From positions 1-28,586 of the forward strand of contig NZ_JBHRZM010000007.1 of NCBI RefSeq assembly GCF_042649585.1: a stretch of 28,586 bases of DNA. The letters run 5' to 3'. The position numbers and the translations under genes are program-made. Below, piece after piece: positions 1 through 7,230 of this stretch (the stretch's first letter is position 1; each line of letters starts with the position of its first letter). The notes below the pieces were generated by a model. The model was not told the origin of the DNA and made no database searches. It was given only the letters and a program-made list of their open reading frames with translations. Origin of the DNA: Helicobacter_F equorum. GTDB taxonomy: Bacteria; Campylobacterota; Campylobacteria; Campylobacterales; Helicobacteraceae.

Positions 1-2
1 AT

Positions 3-71
3 GAGATTACTCAAAAGGTTAATACTATAGCTGATGATATATTAGTTGATGTTGAGAGGAAGAAGTTCTAA
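3..71 (+). CDS. C-terminal tail of an upstream gene (partial)
   Basis: An open frame runs in from the left edge and stops at TAA 69-71, giving 22 residues rich in acidic and basic side chains (it ends DVERKKF). It stops 14 bases before the next start codon and is on the same strand, as expected for the end of a co-transcribed gene of the glycan cluster. The piece is too short to assign a family. The other two forward frames close sooner, so this is the best candidate, but a real gene is an inference. Confidence 0.4.
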   Translation, partial: EITQKVNTIADDILVDVERKKF

Positions 72-85
72 GGGATTAAGCAATA

Positions 86-976
86 ATGCAGCCTAAGATC
101 TCGATTGTTACTGTGGTATATAACGATGTTTCTCACATCGTTGCAACTATGGATTCTGTATTGTGTCAGGATTATCCGTATATTGAGTATATCCTTGTTG
201 ATGGGTGTAGTAGCGATGGCACAACCCAGAGCATAGAATCCACAATCACTTCTCTAGCAACTATCACGCATAGGGAAGTTAAAGCAGATTCTCTTTATTT
301 TGAAGCACAATTAGATTCTAACCCTAATTTTAGTTTTAAGTTTTTAAGTGAGCGTGATAGCGGAATCTATGATGCGATGAATAAAGGCATAGATCTCGCT
401 ACTGGGGAGTGGTGTAATTTTATGAATTGTGGAGATATGTTTTTTAGTAAGGAGAGTGTGTCTAATCTTTTTATAACATATCAAGAATATTTGGCTAATG
501 GTGGAAAAAAGGCGATAGTTATTTATGGGGATACGCAGATTATCTATGATGCAGAGCATACCAAAACTATTCATGCTGCGCCAAATGAGCGTAAAAATGC
601 CCATAAATACCATCATCATTTTATTCATCAAAGTGCGTTTATAGATTCTGTAACAATGAAACGTTATAGGTATAATACATATTTTAAAATTGCTGGTGAT
701 ACGGACTTTTTTACTAAAGTGCATAATGCGGGATTTCTTTTTTGGCATGGTGCAGTGGTTGTGAGTGCATTTAATGTCGATGGAGTTTCTGGATCGCTTT
801 CTTGGCGTATGTTTTGGGAAGATTTACAAATAGGGACGCGCTATCATAAGCTTTTCCCTATTTATTATGCTTTGCGGTATGTATTTTGGATTATTCCGCG
901 TGTTATTGTGCGAAATGCAATTCCTAGAAAATTTCGCAACCAAGCAAGAGTTTTGTTAGGAAAAACAAAGCAATAA
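86..976 (+). CDS. Glycosyltransferase family 2 (surface glycan synthesis)
   Basis: A 296-residue GT-A fold sugar transferase of the WcaA/GT2 type, which moves a sugar from a nucleotide donor to a growing LOS or capsule glycan at the inner face of the cytoplasmic membrane. The N-terminus has the family's beta-strand and turn (KISIVTVVYND, residues 4-14), D39 in LVDGCSSDGT, and a second core motif around residues 89-102 (SERDSGIYDAMNKG). The usual acidic DxD-like site appears as NCGD, so the metal-binding residue is partly altered. The C-terminal ~60 residues are hydrophobic and basic, consistent with membrane association. A weak Shine-Dalgarno (AAGGGA) precedes the ATG. The GT4 gene follows after 51 bases. 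Acceptor and donor cannot be read from the sequence. Confidence 0.88.
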   Translation: MQPKISIVTVVYNDVSHIVATMDSVLCQDYPYIEYILVDGCSSDGTTQSIESTITSLATITHREVKADSLYFEAQLDSNPNFSFKFLSERDSGIYDAMNKGIDLATGEWCNFMNCGDMFFSKESVSNLFITYQEYLANGGKKAIVIYGDTQIIYDAEHTKTIHAAPNERKNAHKYHHHFIHQSAFIDSVTMKRYRYNTYFKIAGDTDFFTKVHNAGFLFWHGAVVVSAFNVDGVSGSLSWRMFWEDLQIGTRYHKLFPIYYALRYVFWIIPRVIVRNAIPRKFRNQARVLLGKTKQ

Positions 977-1027
977 ATTTTTGTTTAGATATTTATAACA
1001 GCAGATATATTTTGGGAGGGAGAGTGT

Positions 1028-2497
1028 ATGATACGAAAGACATTAAGAGGTTTTCTTATGCTTAAGTTTCAAAATTTTGGCTTTTCTCATCATATTTGCC
1101 ACGCTAAAGGGGCGGATACAGATTATCGACTTCAATCACCCACTTCAAATGCCAAAACAAGGCTCCTTCATCTTGCTTCAGATTCTTATCGTGGTGGGGC
1201 TGAAAGCGTATTTCGTAACACCATTGAACAAACCATGACTCTTCCAAATTATGAGATTTTTATTGCTAGTTGTGATACATTACAGACTTTACCAAAGGGC
1301 GTAGATTCTCAACATTTTTTGATGCTTGATGATTGGGCAATGTATTCTAAGCCTATAGGTGCCATCAAGTATATTTTCAATTTGAAAAATTATCGATTGT
1401 TAAAACGCTTTTTATTTGCTACACATCCTGATATTATTCATACCCAAAATTATCTTTCTCGTCTAAGTCCAAGTGTTCTTTTTGCTCTTCGTGCTTATAA
1501 ACATAGATTTCCACACATTAAACTTATTTTTACACAACATAATTTTGGTGTTTGTCCTAATGGGGGTTTATATAATTACAAACAAAAAGCGATTTGTGAG
1601 GAATGTATAAGACACTCAAAATTTCGTATTATGTGGAAAAATTGTGATAGGAGAGGGAGAGTATATTCAATCTTGAAGGGCTTACGAACGATTTTTTATT
1701 GTGGAATTTTGATGCGAGAAAATAATCTTTTTGATAAGATTCTTTGTGTGAGCGAGTTTCAATACCAAAAACATATAGATGATGGTCTTAATAAGAAAAA
1801 ATTAGAAGTATTACAAAACCCTATACAAATGCAATTTTATAATCCTAATGTGTGTTTGGAAGACAAAGAAGATCTCATTGTATTCTTTGGTAGGCTTGCA
1901 CCAGAAAAAAATGTTCCACTTCTTATTGAAGCATTTGCAAAACTTATACAAAAACCGGAATTTTCATCATACAAGCTTTGTATTATAGGTGACGGAGATG
2001 ATAAAGAATATTGCAAAGGTCTTGCACACAAGCTTTTGGATTCGCATTCTACAAAAAGCTCAAAAGAAATTCCAAATTGTATATTTTTGGGTAGGCGAAC
2101 ACCGATGGAGATTGCAAAAATTTTAAAAAAAGCTAAGCTTTCAGTTATGCCTTCATTGTGGTATGAAACTTTTGGATTAGTTATTGTGGAATCTATTCTT
2201 GCTGGAGTTATACCTTTAGTTTCTCGTATTGGAGCATTGAAAGAAACAATTGAATATTTTTGTGGCAGTAGTTTTATCTTTGAAGTTGATCCCAGGCTAT
2301 CTTACCAAGACCGCTTTAAAAACAATGTGAGAAATCTTGAGGTAATGATTGCTTCTAATCTGCAATCTTATGAGGAAATTTGGCAGAATTTTGTCACAAA
2401 ACGGCAGGAAATCATAGAAAATCTTCATGATGCTAAATATTTGGATAGGCTTATTAAAATCTATCGCCTTGGGGGGGGGGGAATTTATTGTAATTGA
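1028..2497 (+). CDS. Glycosyltransferase family 4 ending in a poly-G tract
   Basis: A 489-residue GT-B fold retaining glycosyltransferase (GT4/'group 1'). The N-terminal acceptor domain carries GGAE at residues 56-59. The C-terminal donor domain has FFGRLAPEKN and the family E-x7-E site in WYETFGLVIVES (E380 and E388). A strong GGGAGGGAG ribosome site supports ATG 1028; ATG 1058 is an alternative start. The conserved C-terminal helix ends at KIYRL, exactly where an 11-G run begins. In the present frame the protein then adds only GGGGIYCN and stops. With one G fewer (10) it would read into the downstream GT4 fragment and make a protein of about 623 residues; with 12 it would stop after GNLL. 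Neighbouring genes place it in LOS or capsule glycan assembly. The sugar transferred is unknown. Confidence 0.88.
   Translation: MIRKTLRGFLMLKFQNFGFSHHICHAKGADTDYRLQSPTSNAKTRLLHLASDSYRGGAESVFRNTIEQTMTLPNYEIFIASCDTLQTLPKGVDSQHFLMLDDWAMYSKPIGAIKYIFNLKNYRLLKRFLFATHPDIIHTQNYLSRLSPSVLFALRAYKHRFPHIKLIFTQHNFGVCPNGGLYNYKQKAICEECIRHSKFRIMWKNCDRRGRVYSILKGLRTIFYCGILMRENNLFDKILCVSEFQYQKHIDDGLNKKKLEVLQNPIQMQFYNPNVCLEDKEDLIVFFGRLAPEKNVPLLIEAFAKLIQKPEFSSYKLCIIGDGDDKEYCKGLAHKLLDSHSTKSSKEIPNCIFLGRRTPMEIAKILKKAKLSVMPSLWYETFGLVIVESILAGVIPLVSRIGALKETIEYFCGSSFIFEVDPRLSYQDRFKNNVRNLEVMIASNLQSYEEIWQNFVTKRQEIIENLHDAKYLDRLIKIYRLGGGGIYCN
2471..2481 (+). repeat. Homopolymeric G tract (11 G), candidate slipped-strand switch
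   Basis: Eleven consecutive G residues lie at the 3' end of a glycosyltransferase gene. Poly-G tracts of this size are the standard contingency-locus switch in Helicobacter and Campylobacter surface-glycan genes. Here the tract joins the frame of the complete GT4 gene to the frame of a second GT4 C-terminal domain, and the two are one base out of phase. A change by one base would alter the C-terminus of the product. No other G run of this length was seen in the window. The count is a single consensus call, and homopolymers are error-prone in assemblies. Confidence 0.85.
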
Positions 2498-2900
2498 TAT
2501 ATTATTCTTATTGGGTTATTTGTATGATCGCTACTTGATTATATTTTTAGATTCGCAATTTCCTATGATTTTAAGATCCATTTTACGTTGCGCTAAGATT
2601 GTTGTAATGCCTACAAAATGTTATGAGACATTTGGATTAACCATTGCAGAATCTGCTTTGAGTGGAACAATCCCACTTGTGAGTGGGATTGGTGCATATA
2701 AAGATACCGCGAGAGAGTTCTGTGGTATTTGTTTTGATTTGCATGATGGCGTGATGGATTTAATTGCTAAAATGTCTGAAATTTTAGGTGATTATTCAAG
2801 GTTTTGGCAAGAGTTTGAATCTAAAAGGTCAATCATCATTCAAGATTTGTTAGCACAAAACTACCTCTCAAATCTGATTGGTGTTTATATCGATTCTTAA
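2482..2900 (+). pseudogene. C-terminal remnant of a second GT4 glycosyltransferase
   Basis: The frame after the G tract encodes about 139 residues, the last ~115 of which resemble the donor-binding domain of the gene just upstream. PM-x4-IL-x2-AK-x2-VMP, YETFGL-x-I-x-ES, IPLVS-x-IGA and FCG all recur in the same order, and both end in a WQ-x-F-x2-KR...YL-x2-LI helix. The acceptor domain and the start of the donor domain are missing. No ribosome site precedes ATG 2427 or ATG 2565, so independent translation looks unlikely. It is either a decayed tandem duplicate left by deletion, or an exon-like extension fused to the upstream protein when the tract has 10 G. The duplicate is diverged at DNA level, so the duplication is not recent. 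Confidence 0.7.
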
Positions 2901-2951
2901 AATAATTCTTGATGATTACAAGGACAGAATTTACAAAACCCTCCCAAAATA

Positions 2952-2960
2952 TGCTAAAAT
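2952..2960 (+). promoter_or_regulatory. Possible sigma-80/70 extended -10 for panD
   Basis: TGCTAAAAT (TGn plus TAAAAT, one mismatch from TATAAT) lies 40 bases before the panD start, in the 100-base gap after the glycosyltransferase remnant. Helicobacter housekeeping promoters depend mainly on the extended -10. This would start the panD-to-amidase run. It is a motif match only. Confidence 0.4.
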
Positions 2961-3000
2961 TATCAACCTTACACAAAATTACCATATCAAAGAAGGACAT

Positions 3001-3360
3001 ATGCAGTTTGAAATGTTGTACTCTAAGATTCATCGTGCGCGAGTAAGCGATGCAAATCTTGAGTATGTTGGATCTATTACGATTGAAAAATCTCTCGCAC
3101 AAAGTGCCAAACTTAAAGAGGGTATGAAAGTTGATGTGTTAAATATCAACAATGGTGAGCGTTTTAGCACATATGTGATTTATGGAGATAAAGAGGGTGA
3201 GATTTGTATCAATGGTGCAGCCGCGAGAAAGGCACAAGTAGGTGATATCGTGATTATTGTGGCGTATGCCATATTGCAAGAGAGTGAATGTGAGGTATTT
3301 AAGCCTACAATTGTGCAAGTTGATGCACAACAAAACAATAAGATACTATATATTTCTTAA
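3001..3360 (+). CDS. panD: Aspartate 1-decarboxylase precursor
   Basis: PanD (119 residues) makes beta-alanine from L-aspartate for pantothenate and coenzyme A synthesis in the cytoplasm. The proenzyme self-cleaves between G24 and S25 (YVGSITIE) to create the pyruvoyl cofactor on the alpha chain. K9, Y22, the NNGERFSTYVI segment with the substrate-binding Arg, and NGAAARKAQVGD are all present. The length matches the family. The frame is open upstream to 2878, but ATG 3001 has an AAGAAGGA ribosome site and begins with the Helicobacter-type sequence MQFEMLYSKIHRA, so it is the start. It is followed after 11 bases by ybaB, the same pairing as in H. pylori (HP0034-HP0035). Confidence 0.96.
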   Translation: MQFEMLYSKIHRARVSDANLEYVGSITIEKSLAQSAKLKEGMKVDVLNINNGERFSTYVIYGDKEGEICINGAAARKAQVGDIVIIVAYAILQESECEVFKPTIVQVDAQQNNKILYIS

Positions 3361-3371
3361 AAAGGGTAGTT

Positions 3372-3674
3372 ATGTTTGATCCAAAGCAATTAGGTGCGAT
3401 GTTTGGTAATATCCAAGAGTCACTTCAAGAATTCGCAAATAAAAATAAAGATATGGTTTTTACTGCCAAAAGTGGTGGTGGGTTGATAGAAGTGAGTATT
3501 AATGGCGTGGGCGAAGTGGTGGATATAAAAATTGATGATAGTTTGCTAGAAGATAAAGATTCTTTACAAATCCTGCTTATGGGAGCACTCAATGATGCGT
3601 ATAAAAATGTTGAGCAAAATAAGCAAAAGAGTGCCTTTGATATGCTTGGTAATTTTGATATGTTTAAAAAATAA
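3372..3674 (+). CDS. YbaB/EbfC family nucleoid-associated protein
   Basis: A 100-residue DNA-binding protein of the YbaB/EbfC family, which forms a 'tweezer' dimer and coats the nucleoid. The N-terminal helix (residues 1-28, Q/N/K-rich) precedes the beta-sheet with the family signature GGGLIEVSINGVGEVVDIKI and the acidic D-x-LLEDK-x-LQ turn before the last helix. The ribosome site AAAGGG precedes the ATG. It sits between panD and the PDZ-like gene with gaps of about 10 bases, so it is probably co-transcribed. In many other bacteria ybaB lies next to dnaX or recR, which is not the case here. Confidence 0.9.
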   Translation: MFDPKQLGAMFGNIQESLQEFANKNKDMVFTAKSGGGLIEVSINGVGEVVDIKIDDSLLEDKDSLQILLMGALNDAYKNVEQNKQKSAFDMLGNFDMFKK

Positions 3675-3683
3675 GGCGTATCC

Positions 3684-4709
3684 TTGAAGTGCTGGTGGCT
3701 TTGTCTTGTATTTTTGGGTGGTTTGTATGCACAAGAATACGAATATAAGCATTGTGTGGAATATTATAAGAATGCGAGTGTTCCTGTGGGTGATACACGC
3801 GCTATAGCACTTAAGCATAACAATAAAGTCGTGTATTTTTTGTATGCGCGCACGCCACCAAAAGCAAAGATTCTAAAAAGCGATCCATTTATGGGGTTTT
3901 ATCTTATAGAATCTAAGCCCACAAAGCTAAGTTACGATATTCTGACACTTGATAAACGCACACTAGAGGACAAAAACCTTGTGGCTATATCCGCTAAGCA
4001 GCCCATGAGGGGATCTATCACTGCACGACAAACTAGTTATTTGAGTTATGCACGTTTTTCCAATGCCTTGCAACGTAATAGCGTAATCGGTAATATTTGT
4101 TATCAAATTTATGGTGTGGGTGTTGGCGGTAAGGAATTTATTGAAAAGCCTTATATTGATAGATTTTTAGATGCCAAAGAGATTATTTATAGCGATATTG
4201 GTGTGCGTTTTGGGGCAGATTCTAAACGCGCTATTGTTGCACTTAGTGATCCATTTTTCCCTCATAATCCATTTTTGCAAGGTGATGAGATTGTGAGTAT
4301 TAATGCGATAAAAATCGCATCTAGGGAACAAGCCATTTGGATTATTACAAATCTTTCGCGATCCAAAAATGCTTCCGTGCAAGTGCGTCGTGGTGTGGAA
4401 TTACACACTTTTAGCTTGAAGCCTGATAGACTTTATGGAGGGTTTTTGTTGCGTGATACATTTTTGGAGCGTTTTGGGATTGTTGTAGATAGTAATCTTG
4501 TGATACGCAAAAAAGGTGCTAAACTAGATAGGTTTGCAGAGCTTAAAGTTGGTGATAGAATCGTGTGGATTAACAAACAACCGGCTACTTTAGGGAATCT
4601 GACACAGCTTTTAAGTCATACGCTTGATCCAAAAGAACTTGCAATGTATGATGGCAAGATTCAATTACTTGTGCGCCGTGGTGAGTTTGAGTTTTTTATC
4701 AAAATCTAG
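3684..4709 (+). CDS. Secreted PDZ-like protein, HP0036-type
   Basis: A 341-residue exported protein of unknown function. It starts at TTG: no ATG or GTG lies in frame nearby, and the reading begins with K, a hydrophobic stretch (residues 3-15) and an A-Q cleavage site (GGLYA|QE), a good Sec signal peptide. Two stretches have a PDZ-like rhythm. One lies near residues 195-240 (LQGDEIVSINAIKI, then SVQVRRG), and a second near 285-340 (ELKVGDRIVWINKQPA, then IQLLVRRGEFEF). No protease catalytic motif is visible, so it is more likely a periplasmic scaffold or chaperone-like protein. The position after panD-ybaB matches the H. pylori order. Function is not assigned. Confidence 0.72.
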   Translation: MKCWWLCLVFLGGLYAQEYEYKHCVEYYKNASVPVGDTRAIALKHNNKVVYFLYARTPPKAKILKSDPFMGFYLIESKPTKLSYDILTLDKRTLEDKNLVAISAKQPMRGSITARQTSYLSYARFSNALQRNSVIGNICYQIYGVGVGGKEFIEKPYIDRFLDAKEIIYSDIGVRFGADSKRAIVALSDPFFPHNPFLQGDEIVSINAIKIASREQAIWIITNLSRSKNASVQVRRGVELHTFSLKPDRLYGGFLLRDTFLERFGIVVDSNLVIRKKGAKLDRFAELKVGDRIVWINKQPATLGNLTQLLSHTLDPKELAMYDGKIQLLVRRGEFEFFIKI

Positions 4710-4717
4710 GGAGATCC

Positions 4718-5581
4718 ATGAATATAGCAATTATGCAGGAATTTGAAGACTTTATTGTAGCGAGTGCGCCAAAAGTGGAGAGCTTTCATCCTCATTATCA
4801 AAAAGCCTTGTGGGAAATGCTTTTGGCAGGAGGGAAGAGGTTTCGTCCCGCATTATGTTTGTGTGTTGTGGATTCCATAGCGCCACAAATGCTAAAAAAT
4901 GCCTTTATCCCTGCGCTTGCACTAGAGACTTTGCATACATATTCGCTTATCCATGATGATTTGCCTTGTATGGATAATTCGCCTTTGCGTCGTGGATACC
5001 CGACTTTGCACACAACCTATGATGAAGCGCTTGCATTATTGGTGGGTGATGCGCTTAATACATATGCTTTTGAGCTTTTAAGTACGGCTAAGCTTGATCC
5101 ACAAAGCAAAATCGCCCTTATTTATGAATTATCACATAATGCTGGTTTTAGTGGTATGGTGTTGGGGCAAGTGCTTGATTGTGCATTTGAAAATACGACC
5201 TTAAATCTTGAACAACTCAAAATAATTCATCAAAACAAAACCCTAAAATTGATTGCTACATCATTGCGTTTTGGGGCGATTATCGGTAATGCATCCGATG
5301 AAATACGCCAATGCCTTGATAGATTTGGCGAGGTGTTAGGATTATTTTTTCAAGTGCGTGATGACTTGCTTGATGTGCTGGGTGATACTCTCATAGAGGG
5401 CAAAACCTTGCATAATGATAAGGGGAAAAATACATATGTCAATCTTTTGGGTATAGAAGGTGCTAAAAAAGAATGTGATGAGCTTATAGAATCTATGCGT
5501 GCCTTGCTAACAACATTGCCCAAAAACCTTGCAACAAACCTTTTGGGGCTTATAGAGCCATATTTTGTGATTAAAGGATAG
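4718..5581 (+). CDS. ispA: Polyprenyl (farnesyl/geranyl) diphosphate synthase
   Basis: IspA (287 residues) condenses dimethylallyl and isopentenyl diphosphates into C10-C15 chains for quinones and undecaprenol carriers. Both aspartate-rich metal sites are present: DDLPCMD at residues 80-86 and DDLLD near residue 210. The allylic substrate motif GGKRFRP lies at 38-44. The four-residue DDxx(xx)D spacing in the first motif is the bacterial short-chain type. GGGAGA lies six bases before ATG; M6 is an alternative start. surE follows after 2 bases, the same pair as HP0929-HP0930 in H. pylori, so the two are translated from one message. Confidence 0.94.
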   Translation: MNIAIMQEFEDFIVASAPKVESFHPHYQKALWEMLLAGGKRFRPALCLCVVDSIAPQMLKNAFIPALALETLHTYSLIHDDLPCMDNSPLRRGYPTLHTTYDEALALLVGDALNTYAFELLSTAKLDPQSKIALIYELSHNAGFSGMVLGQVLDCAFENTTLNLEQLKIIHQNKTLKLIATSLRFGAIIGNASDEIRQCLDRFGEVLGLFFQVRDDLLDVLGDTLIEGKTLHNDKGKNTYVNLLGIEGAKKECDELIESMRALLTTLPKNLATNLLGLIEPYFVIKG

Positions 5582-5583
5582 CA

Positions 5584-6390
5584 ATGAAACAGATACTTTT
5601 GACTAATGATGATGGGTTTAGTTCATACGGGCTTTTAGCTTTAAGAGATGCCTTAAAAGATCTTGCAAGGGTTGTCATAGTCGCTCCTGCAAGTGAGAAA
5701 TCCGCTTGTGGGCATGGACTAAGCATCACACGCCCCTTACATTTTGTCCAAGTTGATGATGACTTTTATAAGCTTGAAGATGGCACACCTAGTGATTGTG
5801 TGTATTTGGCATTGCATACGATCTATGAAGAAAATAACCGCCCAGATTTGGTGATTTCTGGCATTAATATCGGTTCAAATATGGGCGAGGATATTACATA
5901 TTCTGGCACGGCTGCAGGTGCTATGGAAGGTTGTTTGCATGGGATAGATTCAATTGCGATTTCACAAACTATGCGCGATAAGAATCTTGCACAAGATTTT
6001 GATTTTGCCCTTGCAAAAGAAAGTATTGGGGCATTGGTGGAAAAAATTTTTACCAAAGGCTTTCCACTTAGCAAGCGAAAGTTTTTGAATGTCAATATTC
6101 CACAGATTTCTCCTAAACAATGCAAGGGCACGCTTGTAACGCAAATGGGTTATAGAATCTATGGCAATGAAGCACAACTCCATCGTAATCCTAGAGGGCA
6201 AGAGTATCATTGGTTGGGGCTTCAACCATTGATGTGGGAAACACGCACCGATACACCGCAAGTCAATGGTGAAACATTTAGTGGAGAGAATGATTTTGAT
6301 GCGATCAAAGGGCAATATGTTTCTATCACACCTATTAAACTTGATCTTACGAGCTATGAAGACATACGCAATGTGCGTGAGTGGTTGTAG
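5584..6390 (+). CDS. surE: 5'/3'-nucleotidase SurE
   Basis: SurE (268 residues) is a metal-dependent phosphatase acting on nucleoside 5'- and 3'-monophosphates, linked to stress survival. The metal site is built from D9-D10 (LLTNDDGF), the Ser of the PASEKSACGHGLS loop near residue 40 and the Asn of SGINIGSNMGED near residue 95. SGTAAGAMEG follows, as in all SurE proteins. The stop codon TAG is followed by the tcdA ATG after 2 bases. Length and order agree with the Helicobacter enzyme. Confidence 0.95.
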   Translation: MKQILLTNDDGFSSYGLLALRDALKDLARVVIVAPASEKSACGHGLSITRPLHFVQVDDDFYKLEDGTPSDCVYLALHTIYEENNRPDLVISGINIGSNMGEDITYSGTAAGAMEGCLHGIDSIAISQTMRDKNLAQDFDFALAKESIGALVEKIFTKGFPLSKRKFLNVNIPQISPKQCKGTLVTQMGYRIYGNEAQLHRNPRGQEYHWLGLQPLMWETRTDTPQVNGETFSGENDFDAIKGQYVSITPIKLDLTSYEDIRNVREWL

Positions 6391-6392
6391 TG

Positions 6393-7067
6393 ATGACTCA
6401 AGATAGATTCACGCGCTCAAGAATCTTGTTTGGCACAGGATTTGAGGCATTACAACGCACAAAGGTTCTACTTTTTGGTGTTGGTGGAGTGGGAAGTTTT
6501 GTGTTAGATTGTTTGTATCGTAGCGGTATAGGAGAGATTACCATTGTAGATTCTGATAGCTTTGATGTAACAAACCAAAATCGCCAAATTGGTTCAGAAT
6601 CTGTAGGTGAGCCAAAGGTCGAGGTTTTATCGCGCAAATATCCCGGTATTCGTGCATTACAAACAAGAGTAGATGATGCGTTTTTGCACACACACGATAT
6701 TTTGGCGTATGATTATATTATTGATGCTATCGATGATATACCTGCCAAGGTTGCCATCGCACTCATTGCTTCACAAAAGCCTTATGGGCGTTATATTGTT
6801 TCTACAGGTAGCGCCAAAAAGCTTGATCCTACACGCATACAGGTAGCAAATGTATGGAAGAGTTATGGTGATAAGTTTGCACGAAAATTTCGAGAGAATC
6901 TTAAAAAACATAATCCAAAAGCAAAGATTAAAGTTGTTTTTAGTCCAGAGGATCCAAAATGCAAGGCGTTAGGAAGTTTTAGTGCGGTTACAGGGAGTTT
7001 TGGTTTGGTAATTGCTTCAGAAGTCGTGCGAGATATTTTACAAGGAGAAGAGAATGCAAAGTATTGA
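6393..7067 (+). CDS. tRNA threonylcarbamoyladenosine dehydratase-like (TcdA/HesA/ThiF family)
   Basis: An E1-like ATP-dependent enzyme of 224 residues. The best fit is TcdA, which cyclises t6A37 in tRNA. It carries the nucleotide-binding GVGGVGS (residues 29-35), the acidic VDSDSFDVTNQNRQ segment that binds ATP, and DYIIDAIDD. The late segment FSPEDPKCKALGSFSAVTGSFGL matches the TcdA/CsdL subgroup better than MoeB or ThiF; no CxxC zinc pairs typical of MoeB are seen. The frame is open to GTG 6381, but ATG 6393, just past the surE stop, avoids overlap. The 3' end overlaps the next small gene by 14 bases, suggesting translational coupling. Confidence 0.82.
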   Translation: MTQDRFTRSRILFGTGFEALQRTKVLLFGVGGVGSFVLDCLYRSGIGEITIVDSDSFDVTNQNRQIGSESVGEPKVEVLSRKYPGIRALQTRVDDAFLHTHDILAYDYIIDAIDDIPAKVAIALIASQKPYGRYIVSTGSAKKLDPTRIQVANVWKSYGDKFARKFRENLKKHNPKAKIKVVFSPEDPKCKALGSFSAVTGSFGLVIASEVVRDILQGEENAKY

Positions 7068-7230
7068 AAAAATGTATCAAGATTCTGAAATCTATGAGGA
7101 TTATGAAGATGAGGAAGATTCACGATATGGAGAGGATTTTAGGTATGATGATGAGGAAGAGTGGCATCAAACAAGTGGGTATGATGATGATGACTATGAG
7201 AATCCCGACTATGAATATGAGGAAGAATAA
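7054..7230 (+). CDS. 58-residue hyperacidic, tyrosine-rich microprotein
   Basis: I do not recognise this family. The protein has 27 Asp/Glu and 9 Tyr among 58 residues and only three Lys/Arg, so it is very acidic and probably unstructured alone. It contains recurrent Y-D/E-D/E patches (IYEDYEDEED, GYDDDDYENP). An excellent AAGGAG ribosome site inside the end of tcdA selects ATG 7054, and the in-frame ATG 7012 has none. It overlaps tcdA by 14 bases and the amidase start by one base (TAATG), so it sits tightly inside an operon, which argues for a real gene. It could be a DNA mimic, a metal-binding peptide or an acidic partner of a neighbouring enzyme. None of these is shown. Confidence 0.72.
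   Translation: MQSIEKMYQDSEIYEDYEDEEDSRYGEDFRYDDEEEWHQTSGYDDDDYENPDYEYEEE

Noticed and set aside
344..748. 134-codon minus-strand frame opposite the GT2 gene
   Set aside because: Composition is that of a shadow frame and the forward gene has all GT2 motifs.
2427..2567. Independent start (ATG 2427 or 2565) for the second GT4 piece
   Set aside because: No ribosome site precedes either codon, and the product would lack the acceptor domain; kept as a remnant or fusion extension instead.
4798..5013. Minus-strand 71-codon frame opposite ispA
   Set aside because: Shadow of a gene with both aspartate-rich motifs intact; no start signals.
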